Source of the DNA: Synergistaceae bacterium UBA1037
GTDB taxonomy: Bacteria; Synergistota; Synergistia; Synergistales; Synergistaceae
DNA length: 13,878 bases
Assembly: GCA_002316795.1 (NCBI GenBank)
Contig: DCEE01000049.1
Location: 1,313-15,190 of the forward strand
Direction of reading: 5' to 3'
Shown: piece by piece, positions 1-6,883 of the stretch
How positions within the stretch are numbered: the first letter of the stretch is position 1
Layout: each line of letters opens with the position of its first letter
Notes under the pieces: model-generated
What the model saw: only the letters and a program-made list of their open reading frames with translations
What the model was told of the DNA's origin: nothing
The model's database searches: none
Made by a program: the position numbers and the translations under genes

Positions 1-351
1 AATTACTTGAAGTGCGTGACCATCATCGAAATGCTGGACGCGATAGCAGGAGATGAAATAGTGGTACCTCGCTGGGATCTTCTTGAAGATCTTGATAGGA
101 ACAAGGTCAGGATCTGCACAAAGACCACGGTCGATGAGATAACAGATGCAGGAGTGAAGGTCTCAGGTGCCGTAAACGAAGTTATCCCCTGCGACACAGT
201 AGTGCTTGCAGTAGGGGCTAAGCCTGTACTGGGCCTTGCAGATGCTCTTAAAAAAGAGGGTTATGATGTCCGCGTCATCGGGGACGCTGCAAAAGTCGGT
301 CTGGGCGGAGAAGCTATAATGGAAGGCTTTGAGGTAGGAAGGACCATCTAA
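1..351 (+). CDS. FAD-dependent oxidoreductase, C-terminal fragment (partial at 5' end)
   Basis: The reading frame is open from the first base and stops at TAA 349-351, so only the last 116 residues are present. They resemble the C-terminal pyridine-nucleotide/FAD module of 2-enoate reductase or Old Yellow Enzyme-type NADH:flavin oxidoreductases. The fragment starts inside the NAD(P)-binding half (VTIIEML, the strand plus acidic residue typical of the nucleotide fold). It continues with VVLAVGAKP and ends with the FAD-contacting VIGDAA motif followed by a final helix (EAIMEGFEVGRTI). In such enzymes this module passes electrons from NAD(P)H through FAD. The catalytic N-terminal part lies outside the window, so the substrate cannot be named, and a plain disulfide-oxidoreductase-like flavoprotein is also possible. 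The TTG at 7 is not a real start, because the frame and the homology run upstream of it. Confidence 0.8.
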   Translation, partial: NYLKCVTIIEMLDAIAGDEIVVPRWDLLEDLDRNKVRICTKTTVDEITDAGVKVSGAVNEVIPCDTVVLAVGAKPVLGLADALKKEGYDVRVIGDAAKVGLGGEAIMEGFEVGRTI

Positions 352-419
352 AAAATCATGTCTTTAGCTCCGAAAAGTATCACCCTTGGATCTATCAGCG
401 TGAATTTAGCTTTCACTTT

Positions 420-463
420 GATGCTGCCTCTCTCCGTCAGGGGGAGACAGCATCATTATATTT
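420..463 (+). terminator. Probable rho-independent terminator of the flavin oxidoreductase gene
   Basis: GATGCTG (420-426) pairs with CAGCATC (448-454). After one mismatch the stem continues with CTC/GAG, around a small loop near 434-440. The tail ATTATATTT is only moderately T-rich. The hairpin lies about 70 bases after the stop codon. Confidence 0.55.
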
Positions 464-500
464 AAAAAAAGATCTCAAAACGGAGGCTTCTCCTTTTGAG
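464..500 (-). terminator. Rho-independent terminator of the UxaA-type gene pair
   Basis: Read on the minus strand, CTCAAAAGGAG and CTCCGTTTTGAG pair around an AAGC loop, with one bulged base. They are followed by ATC and seven T residues (470-464). The hairpin begins 16 bases after the stop codon of the large subunit. Confidence 0.85.
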
Positions 501-516
501 GTCGCAGATGTCTGAT

Positions 517-1674
517 CTACAGGCTCGGGCCTATACGTGTTATGCCTGTCTCGGAATGGCCGAGGATCTCTGAAGCGGTCTGTTCGCCTGCAACTACTGA
601 GATCAGCTTTTGGAAGAGCCTTTCACCCGCTCTTTCGAGGGATTCATCCCCCAGCGTTACCGGACTTGCGTCAAAATCAATGTTCTCCTTCATCCACGAA
701 GCCACGTTTGGGTTGCCGGTTATCTTTATCACGGGGGCAAGGGGAGATCCCACCGGCGTTCCCCTGCCTGTGGTGAAGAGGACGACCTGAGAACCTCCGG
801 CAACCATCCCCGTTACGGACTCGACATCGAAACCCGGAGTATCCATTATCACAAGTCCCTTCGACGACGGGATCTCGCCATAGCGTACCACCTCCGCGAC
901 TTTGGAAGTCCCGGCCTTTGCAAGGCAGCCCATTGATTTTTCTTCTATCGTGGAAAGTCCTCCCTCGATATTCCCGGGAGTAGGCTGCGTTCCCCTCAGA
1001 TCAACATGCATCGAGTTCGCGCTCTCCTCCACATCCTTTACGATCTTTATCACCCTTTTCCCGACCTCGGGAGTTGCGGCACGGGCAGAGAGTATATGTT
1101 CAGCGCCTATCATTTCCGGAGTCTCGGACAATATGACCCTGGCACCGAGACTTATCAGCCTGTCTGAGACCCAGCCGACCAGGGGATTCGCGCTGATCCC
1201 GGAGGTAGCGTCGGACCCGCCACACTCAAGGGAGACTGACAGATCGCTGATGTCCGCCTCCTCTCTATCCTGTCGCATGCATTTCTCATGCATCTTTCGT
1301 ACTATATCTATTCCAGCGTTAACTGCGGCCGTCGTCCCGCCGCATTCCTGTATCCTCACAAGCGCGGCGGGGCGGCCGGACGCCTGCATCTTCTCCACCA
1401 TGCGTTCGGCGGATGACCCCTCGCACCCCAAGCTTACCACAAGCACTGCCGCAATATTGGGGTTCATTGCAATTCCGTCGAGAGTCCTCTGGGTCTGCTC
1501 CTTGTCTGCACCAAGCTGTCCGCACCCGCTGCTGTGGCAGAAGACCGCAGTCCCGGGAAGGGCATCGGCGATCTTCTGCGAGATATGGTTCGCACAGACA
1601 ACAGATGAGAGGACAAGGACATGGTTCCGTACACCTACGCTGCCGTCAGGCCTTATGTATCCCAGGAACTTCAT
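517..1674 (-). CDS. UxaA-family hydro-lyase, large (C-terminal domain) subunit
   Basis: A 385-residue protein matching the catalytic C-terminal domain of altronate/galactarate dehydratases. The same fold occurs as the beta subunit of (2R)-sulfolactate sulfo-lyase. Visible family signatures are DGSVGVRNHVLVLSSVVC near residues 10-27, FCHSSGCGQ (C46, C51), SLGCE (C84), QECGGT (C111), ECGGSDATSGISANP (150-163) and the late FTTGRGTPVGSPLAPVIK. Several conserved cysteines are candidate Fe-S or metal ligands, as in this iron-dependent family. The ATG at 1674 overlaps the stop of the small subunit as ATGA, with a purine-rich Shine-Dalgarno (GAGGGG) upstream, so the two are co-translated. These enzymes remove water (or sulfite) from a hydroxy-acid. 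Nothing nearby (no uronate or sulfonate genes) fixes the substrate, so no specific name is given. Confidence 0.88.
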   Translation of the reverse strand: MKFLGYIRPDGSVGVRNHVLVLSSVVCANHISQKIADALPGTAVFCHSSGCGQLGADKEQTQRTLDGIAMNPNIAAVLVVSLGCEGSSAERMVEKMQASGRPAALVRIQECGGTTAAVNAGIDIVRKMHEKCMRQDREEADISDLSVSLECGGSDATSGISANPLVGWVSDRLISLGARVILSETPEMIGAEHILSARAATPEVGKRVIKIVKDVEESANSMHVDLRGTQPTPGNIEGGLSTIEEKSMGCLAKAGTSKVAEVVRYGEIPSSKGLVIMDTPGFDVESVTGMVAGGSQVVLFTTGRGTPVGSPLAPVIKITGNPNVASWMKENIDFDASPVTLGDESLERAGERLFQKLISVVAGEQTASEILGHSETGITRIGPSL

Positions 1675-1955
1675 TTCAGATCCCCTCTCCCTCTTCCGCT
1701 GACGATATTATGGACATGCACGTGCTCACCGGGTTTTATAATTTGACTTGCATACCCGATCACTTCGCCGTACTTTATGACCTTTTCGCCCGGGCGTATC
1801 TCCTCGACCGCAGCCTTATGGCCCATTTGCAGCCCGGACGTTGTTTTGATGCCGGCAGAAACACCCTTCCCGACAAGCGCCTCGTCAGCCGTGACGTCCC
1901 TTATCACAGTGACGACATTGTCATTTATGTTCACTCTTATGCAGTTCATTTTCAT
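1671..1955 (-). CDS. UxaA-family hydro-lyase, small SAF-domain subunit
   Basis: A 94-residue protein corresponding to the N-terminal SAF domain of altronate dehydratase, or to the alpha subunit of sulfolactate sulfo-lyase. The central block GHKAAVEEIRPGEKVIKYGE (about 45-64) and the end PGEHVHVHNI are the conserved SAF signatures. His46 and the HVHVH stretch are likely active-site or metal-proximal residues. In many bacteria this domain is fused to the large subunit; here it is a separate gene overlapping it by 4 bases. The start is taken as ATG 1955-1953 because GGAGG (1966-1962) sits six bases upstream. The TTG at 1958 would be too close to it, and a third possible ATG lies at 1949. The substrate is not determinable from context. 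Confidence 0.88.
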   Translation of the reverse strand: MKMNCIRVNINDNVVTVIRDVTADEALVGKGVSAGIKTTSGLQMGHKAAVEEIRPGEKVIKYGEVIGYASQIIKPGEHVHVHNIVSGRGRGDLK

Positions 1956-2179
1956 CAATTTCCTCCGTTTGGCTTAAGCCGCGATCCATGCCTGAACATA
2001 TTAGCATAAAGGCTGCGACATGCATCTTTAAAGCGTACATCAAATATGGCAGATATGACATTAAAGTGATAAAATCCAACTGATATCTCCAAATAGGATT
2101 TCAGCATGCTTCAGCTTTACTTGCGAGCATTTATCCGCGAAATAACAAGCGATAATAATGAGATGAGGGGATCCGGAAG

Positions 2180-2935
2180 ATGAGATCTTTTACTGACAAT
2201 TACGAAGATAATTCCACAGATGCGGGTTTTCAGTTTGTCTTTCATTGTGACAAGTGCGGGGATGGCTACAAAAGCGAATTCATAGAGTCGACTACATACC
2301 GGAAAGGCAGGGGCCTGCGAGGGCTGGTACAGGGCGTCAGCATGCTGGGCGGACTTATCGGGGGCGGCGCCGGAGATATCAGCTCTTCACTGGAGAGAGG
2401 CATCAATGCGTTGTCCGAAAGATTCGAGGGCATGTCGCCTGACTGGCATAAAGAACATCAGGCAGCTTTCGAAAAAGCAATGAACGAGGCAAGAGAACGT
2501 TTTCACCGCTGCGATTCGTGCAGCAGCTGGGTCTGTGATTCCTGTTTCAATGAAAATGAGCGTTTATGCACCGAATGTGCCCCACGGCAGGAGGTATATG
2601 CCGCAAAAGCCAGGTCGGACGCAATGAGAAGAAATATCGACGAGGCAGCCGGATCTGCCACAGTATGGAAGGACAAACTTGAGGGCAAAGCAAAAAAATG
2701 CCCGGCCTGCGGCAAACCTGCGGGAAACGGAAAATTCTGCGGACACTGCGGTGCTTCACTTGCAGAGAAAAAATGTCCTGACTGCGGCCGTGAAAATCCA
2801 AGCAGCGCCAAATTCTGCACTTACTGCGGCGCATCCATGTCCGCCGTTAAGAAGGATACTGTCTGCCCGGAATGCGGCGCAAAGACGGAACCCGGACTGC
2901 GGTTCTGCTCAGAGTGCGGACATAAACTATCATAG
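2180..2935 (+). CDS. Multi-zinc-ribbon protein of unknown function
   Basis: A 251-residue cysteine-rich protein. From the N-terminus there is a HCDKC pair (C23/C26) and a glycine-rich hydrophobic stretch (about 46-65, containing LGGLIGGGAG). A charged segment (about 80-108) follows, then a treble-clef-like cluster C111-C114-C119-C122-C130-C133. The C-terminus has three tandem CxxC-x9/10-CxxC zinc ribbons (C174/177/187/190, C199/202/213/216, C229/232/243/246). Each ribbon has the CPxCG...FCxxCG pattern of the DZR/zinc-ribbon class. No enzymatic motif is visible, so binding of protein or nucleic acid is only a guess. There is no signal peptide; the glycine-rich stretch could be a membrane-touching hairpin but is short. 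The ATG at 2180 has GAGGGG (2165-2170) upstream. The gene stands alone, between a divergent UxaA pair and a convergent surface protein. Confidence 0.85.
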   Translation: MRSFTDNYEDNSTDAGFQFVFHCDKCGDGYKSEFIESTTYRKGRGLRGLVQGVSMLGGLIGGGAGDISSSLERGINALSERFEGMSPDWHKEHQAAFEKAMNEARERFHRCDSCSSWVCDSCFNENERLCTECAPRQEVYAAKARSDAMRRNIDEAAGSATVWKDKLEGKAKKCPACGKPAGNGKFCGHCGASLAEKKCPDCGRENPSSAKFCTYCGASMSAVKKDTVCPECGAKTEPGLRFCSECGHKLS

Positions 2936-3053
2936 CTCTTGAAGCATCGATCGTCAGCTGGAAGAAAATATTAGGTGTCAGTGTATAACTTACTGCTGCT
3001 TTAAAAAGACCGCGTCTGATATCACCGGTATATTCGAAATGCCGGTTCCATAC

Positions 3054-3100
3054 AAAAAAGAGGCTGTACGGGATCTGAAGATCCATTGCAGCCCCTTTTT
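3054..3100. terminator. Bidirectional terminator between convergent genes
   Basis: AAAAAAGAGGCTG (3054-3066) is complementary to CAGCC-C-CTTTTT (3089-3100), with an inner GGATC/GATCC stem. This gives a T-run on the plus strand after the zinc-ribbon gene and a matching T-run on the minus strand after the surface-protein gene. It lies in the 198-base gap where the two genes converge. Confidence 0.85.
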
Positions 3101-3133
3101 AATTATCTCGCCTGAATATTCAAAAGACGACGA

Positions 3134-4876
3134 TCATGGTCGGCGTTTTAAATTAACCAAGGGGATCAGGAAGAGTATCGCAAAAGATAATGATCCGACT
3201 GCACACCCTCCGCTTCCTCCGGTATCATAACTGACGCGGATCGGGCCGCAGAAACTGTTGAAGAGCAGGTCTCCATTTTTAAGATATTGAAGGATCGCGT
3301 AAGCGCCGTTTCCAAAGTTGGCATCTCCGAATATTGTCCGGTGGACAGTTTCACCCGTATCCCAGTCCATGCCCGTGATTTCCCAGCCGTTTTCATCGGT
3401 ATAGCCGTTGACCATGGCCATTTTTCCCGCCTGGCTATGGACAGGGACCATGCTTGTGGAAGATACGTCAGACCGTGTCCATACGGATGACCATTTGTCC
3501 GTTGTCGGATCCCATTCAAATCTTTCAGCACCGTAAGATGTAGTGTAGGCGGGCCCCATAAGTGCGACCTGAAGTATCTTGTTTTTTCCGGGCAGGTCAG
3601 GATCCACGGTTTCCGGCATGTTGTTCACCACGAAGGCTCCGTATCCCGAGACCACTACTGACTGTTCGGTCTGTATCCAGTCAGGCAGCTCATCGAAACC
3701 GCAGGTGACAGGTATCTCCCCGGCAACGCGCTGACCCCCTTCGGGTATCTCGTCGCGCCAGAAAGCAAGGAGCCTCATCTGCTTTCTCCCGTCAGTGATG
3801 ACGACCAGCTTGTCCTCGTCGTCCCCGAATCCCATAAGAGTGGGTGTTGAACCTGACCCGTACCCAAACTTTATTATTGGAGGCAACTCAGAGGAAGCTT
3901 CATATTCGAATTCCCAGGCTCCGTCATCAGGGTCATCAGAGATCTCCGTCCCTGTCCAGACCAGTTTGCGCATTGTACCTTCGATAGGGGCGACGGTAGT
4001 AGCACTCGCGATATATATGCCGCCTTTATCGTCTACAGCCACAGAATTGCTTACGTAATCTTCATCGTCAAACCTGTAGAAATGCTTCGATGCCAGGTCA
4101 AGATCTCTGTCGATGACCGCTATCCCGTTGGAGAAAGCTACTATAAGGTGCCCGTCGTAGGTCATTGAAATACCGAAAAGACGCGTACCAACAGGGTAGT
4201 CGTCTCCCTGAATTTCTTCAATGACATTTTCGATCTCATAGCGCACCGTGATCCCCGCTGAAGGGTCATCGGGATCGGTAAGGGCAAAGCCGTAAAGATT
4301 GGCGTCATAGTGGGTATAAAGTACATTTTCGTTGTCTACGACTGAATAGGAGCCATGTCCGAACCTATCTGCGTAATCAGTTCCAAAAAGGTCAGCCAGG
4401 TATAGGTCCATCTCATCAACGTCCATCCCAACGGCTGTGGACTTGCCAAACTCTTTGAAACTTTCACCCGGGACTGCAGGAAGACTTCCCTCTGAAGCAT
4501 CTTCAAGGGCCTGGAAACTCGCAACCTCTGTCCATTTGCCATTTTTTTTATCAACATAGGCAACACGGTCGCTCCCTACCGCCCACATGAAGTCCGGATC
4601 GGTCGACGCGAGTGTTATGATATTGACCGGTCCCCCATATGAGACAGGCTTGCCGGCCAGTTCCACATGATATGTTCCACGTGGTGGTCCATACAAAGTT
4701 GAATCGCTCTGTGATGAGTCAAAATGTGTAATGCTGTACAGTTCGGAAGAAAGAAACGGGTTGGGTACCGGATTGTTAAGAGATTCAGCCTTTACCGGCA
4801 CCATAAGGAAAAACGAAAGCACAACAAATGTCATAATAAGAATAATGTTATATCTTTTACATTTGATAATGTTCAT
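3134..4876 (-). CDS. Exported surface protein with Synergist-CTERM-type sorting tail, probable beta-propeller-like
   Basis: A 580-residue protein. Residues 1-30 form a clear signal peptide: basic K5-K7-R8, hydrophobic IILIMTFVVLSFFLMV, and a VKA cleavage site before ES. The C-terminus has a GGSGGC motif (C558), a hydrophobic helix of about 15 residues and NLKRRP. This is the tripartite layout of C-terminal sorting signals, here of the Synergist-CTERM kind, so the protein is probably anchored at the cell surface after processing. The body is rich in D, G and short beta strands (for example NSVAVDDKGGIYIAS near 277-291 and KLVVITDGRKQMRLLAFW near 356-373). That suggests a beta-propeller-like fold, but no enzyme motif is seen. 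The start at ATG 4876 is chosen because GGGAG lies seven bases upstream and the signal peptide begins there; an in-frame start at 4972 would put 32 non-signal-like residues in front. It appears monocistronic. Confidence 0.83.
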   Translation of the reverse strand: MNIIKCKRYNIILIMTFVVLSFFLMVPVKAESLNNPVPNPFLSSELYSITHFDSSQSDSTLYGPPRGTYHVELAGKPVSYGGPVNIITLASTDPDFMWAVGSDRVAYVDKKNGKWTEVASFQALEDASEGSLPAVPGESFKEFGKSTAVGMDVDEMDLYLADLFGTDYADRFGHGSYSVVDNENVLYTHYDANLYGFALTDPDDPSAGITVRYEIENVIEEIQGDDYPVGTRLFGISMTYDGHLIVAFSNGIAVIDRDLDLASKHFYRFDDEDYVSNSVAVDDKGGIYIASATTVAPIEGTMRKLVWTGTEISDDPDDGAWEFEYEASSELPPIIKFGYGSGSTPTLMGFGDDEDKLVVITDGRKQMRLLAFWRDEIPEGGQRVAGEIPVTCGFDELPDWIQTEQSVVVSGYGAFVVNNMPETVDPDLPGKNKILQVALMGPAYTTSYGAERFEWDPTTDKWSSVWTRSDVSSTSMVPVHSQAGKMAMVNGYTDENGWEITGMDWDTGETVHRTIFGDANFGNGAYAILQYLKNGDLLFNSFCGPIRVSYDTGGSGGCAVGSLSFAILFLIPLVNLKRRP

Positions 4877-5224
4877 ATTTTTACTCCCTTCTCTGAAAAA
4901 TAAATAAACACGCCCCTTCCAACTTTTGACCGCAAAAACCAAGCTTTCTTGATCCAGGTGACAGCGACACATTAGATTCCTCAGGCCTTTAAAATAACCA
5001 ATAAAAAGATAAACAGAAGGGCTTTTTCTTAATAAACTATCTAAATATCGGCATTAGAATTAAAAAAGCCTTATCCCAAATTTGATTCTACATCAAACAT
5101 TACAAAATTACGACCCCGGCATGTTATTTGCCGGGGTCTCAGGGGCAGGCGGGCGATAGGAAGGTATTTGCAAGGACAGCCGGAAAGAATACCGGCACAT
5201 GTCAATAGGAGACCGATCAGCAGG
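4877..5224. other. Intergenic region between the aro operon and the surface-protein gene
   Basis: No convincing gene lies in these 348 bases. They hold the operon terminator hairpin (5112-5138). A smaller inverted repeat, GCCGG/CCGGC with flanking GACA/TGTC (about 5176-5203), sits between it and the aroQ stop. The AT-rich stretch at 4980-5100 must carry the surface-protein promoter, but no pair of -35/-10 boxes stands out. It contains a 17-base inverted repeat TTTGAT-N5-ATCAAA (5081-5097) that could be an operator. Confidence 0.5.
5112..5138 (-). terminator. Probable terminator of the aro operon
   Basis: A perfect 9-bp stem GACCCCGGC/GCCGGGGTC with a 9-base loop lies 87 bases past the aroQ stop. 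On the minus strand it is followed by GTAATTTTG, which is only moderately T-rich, so some read-through is possible. Confidence 0.65.
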
Positions 5225-5662
5225 CTAGGCGCCGGCTGTCCAGGCCAGGAATATCTCTACAGCGTCAGTGTAGGAATCAAATCCCTTGCCGGCAACGGTG
5301 GCTATGCAGGCGGAGGCCGTGAATGAGATTTTCCTGAAGTCTTCCCTGTTGTTGATATCCGAAAGGTGCACTTCTACGGCAGGCAGGTTGACAGACCTGA
5401 TCGCGTCGGGGATGGCGATGCTGGTGTGTGTGTAGGCGGCCGGGTTTATTATTATCCCGTCGTACCTGCCAAGGGCTGCCTGGATGGTGTCAATGATATC
5501 ACCTTCATGGTTTGACTGGAAAAAATCGACTTCGACATTCCTCGGTTTGCAGTAATCTCTCACATACTCCATCAGGTCCTCAAGGGTCTCATCACCGTAA
5601 ATCTCAGGTTCCCTTATCCCCAGCATGTTAAGGTTAGGTCCGTTTATCACAAGGATCTTCAT
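5225..5662 (-). CDS. aroQ: 3-dehydroquinate dehydratase, type II
   Basis: A 145-residue protein, the usual length for the small dodecameric type II enzyme. It converts 3-dehydroquinate to 3-dehydroshikimate in the cytoplasm by anti elimination. Conserved features are INGPNLNMLGIREPEIYG with R17 and the catalytic Y22, then NPAAYTHTS (N73 to S81), EVHLSDI with the general acid H99, and the substrate-binding R106/R110. The ATG at 5662 overlaps the stop of the preceding aroE/aroK fusion as ATGA, so it is the last translationally coupled cistron of the operon. It supplies the third step of the pathway; no type I (AroD) enzyme is present in the window. Confidence 0.97.
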   Translation of the reverse strand: MKILVINGPNLNMLGIREPEIYGDETLEDLMEYVRDYCKPRNVEVDFFQSNHEGDIIDTIQAALGRYDGIIINPAAYTHTSIAIPDAIRSVNLPAVEVHLSDINNREDFRKISFTASACIATVAGKGFDSYTDAVEIFLAWTAGA

Positions 5663-6882
5663 AGTTTGAGCACCTCCAGTATCTTCTTAGCCGTTTTGAG
5701 CATGTCTTTGTTCTCGACAGACATGTCGCTCCAGCTCTCGTAGAGACCCACACGCTCGCTGTATATCTGTTCCACGCCCTTGGCTTTTGTAACGGGTCTG
5801 CCTGATATTGCAAGGTCTTTAAGTTTTCTTTTTATAAATACTACTGTGCTGTTCTGCCTTATTATATCTTTATTCTCAGGCGTTGTGACGACTCCGCCCC
5901 CTGCGGCTATCACAAGCCCGCTCTCCCTGCAGAATTTCGCCAGTACCTCACTTTCCGTCTTCCTGAAATATTCCTCCCCGGAGTCAGCAAATATTTCAGG
6001 GATGCTTTTTTCCTCCCCGGCCTCTATCTCTTCGTCGATATCCACGAATCTTCTCTTCGTCAGGCCGTAAATGTACCTGCCCACGGCTGTCTTGCCGCAG
6101 CCGGGCATTCCGATCAGGACAATGTTCTTTGTCTCCCTCTCTATCTTCTCAGCTATCATGTATGAGGCCGTTTCAGGTGTATGATCCCCCGTGAAGAGTT
6201 CCGAAGCCCGCCTTGCCTGTTCTGTGAGCATGAGCAGACCTCCTCGGAACGGAATGCCAAGCCTCTCTGCCTGAAGCATAAGCGCCGTCTTCGCGGGATT
6301 GTATATCAGGTCGGCAACGAAAACGCACTCCGGGAACCGTTCAATATCTATAGGTGATATCCCATTTTTGGGATACATCCCAACAGGTGTTGCGTTTACT
6401 ATGAGAGAAGCGTCTTTATGGTTTTCAAGATGGGCGTAAGTCACAGGCCCTTTGCGCGATACCGTTATAAGAGGGTCTGCTCCAAGATCGTGCAAGACTG
6501 CTTTTACGCTGCCTGATGCCCCTCCGGAACCGAGGATGAGGGCCTTTTTCCCGCGTATCTTATCCTTTATGGGTACCATCATCAAAAGGAAACCTTCGTA
6601 GTCAGTGTTATCCCCGCGGTACGACCCATCGGACATTTTGATCATCGTGTTGACGCTTCCTGTCGCCCGCGCCCTCTCAGAAAGCTCACTGCACCATTTG
6701 ATGATCTCCTGCTTGTAAGGGATCGTCACGTTGAATCCGTCAAGGTCGTTGTCCCTCATGAAATCTTCCAGGGAACGGGGCGGGACTTCACAGAGCTCAT
6801 ATGAGTATGTGCCGAGCATCCAGTGGATAGAGGGCGAGAAGCTGTGTCCCAGTTTTTCTCCAAGAAGCCCGAACCTCTTCAC
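5659..6882 (-). CDS. Bifunctional shikimate dehydrogenase / shikimate kinase (AroE-AroK fusion)
   Basis: A 407-residue fusion protein. Residues 1 to about 248 are an AroE domain. It has GHSFSPS for shikimate (S14, S16), NVTIPYK with catalytic K57, N78, GDNTD ending in D94, the NADP-binding GSGGASG loop (118-124), and GGLLMLTEQA near the domain end. From about 252 an AroK P-loop kinase follows, with Walker A GMPGCGKT (258-265), DIDEEIE (281-287), FRKTE (R308), GGG (329-331) and a GRPVT lid. It would reduce dehydroshikimate and then phosphorylate shikimate. The start is taken as GTG 6882, one base after the pheA stop, with GGAGG nine bases upstream inside the pheA end. The TTG at 6909 would add nine residues not seen in AroE. 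Both domains look catalytically complete. Confidence 0.95.
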   Translation of the reverse strand: MKRFGLLGEKLGHSFSPSIHWMLGTYSYELCEVPPRSLEDFMRDNDLDGFNVTIPYKQEIIKWCSELSERARATGSVNTMIKMSDGSYRGDNTDYEGFLLMMVPIKDKIRGKKALILGSGGASGSVKAVLHDLGADPLITVSRKGPVTYAHLENHKDASLIVNATPVGMYPKNGISPIDIERFPECVFVADLIYNPAKTALMLQAERLGIPFRGGLLMLTEQARRASELFTGDHTPETASYMIAEKIERETKNIVLIGMPGCGKTAVGRYIYGLTKRRFVDIDEEIEAGEEKSIPEIFADSGEEYFRKTESEVLAKFCRESGLVIAAGGGVVTTPENKDIIRQNSTVVFIKRKLKDLAISGRPVTKAKGVEQIYSERVGLYESWSDMSVENKDMLKTAKKILEVLKL

Positions 6883-6883
6883 T

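Noticed and set aside
902..1702. A 266-codon plus-strand ORF opposite the UxaA-type large subunit
   Set aside because: It is antisense to a gene with strong family motifs, its product is low-complexity (S, P, R, T-rich) and resembles nothing known. It is a shadow frame.
3287..3490. Plus-strand ORF opposite the surface-protein gene, and similar antisense ORFs through the aro genes
   Set aside because: They overlap strongly supported genes on the other strand and show no family motifs.
4877..4972. A 32-residue N-terminal extension of the surface protein
   Set aside because: The residues are not signal-like, while ATG 4876 has a good Shine-Dalgarno and starts a standard signal peptide.
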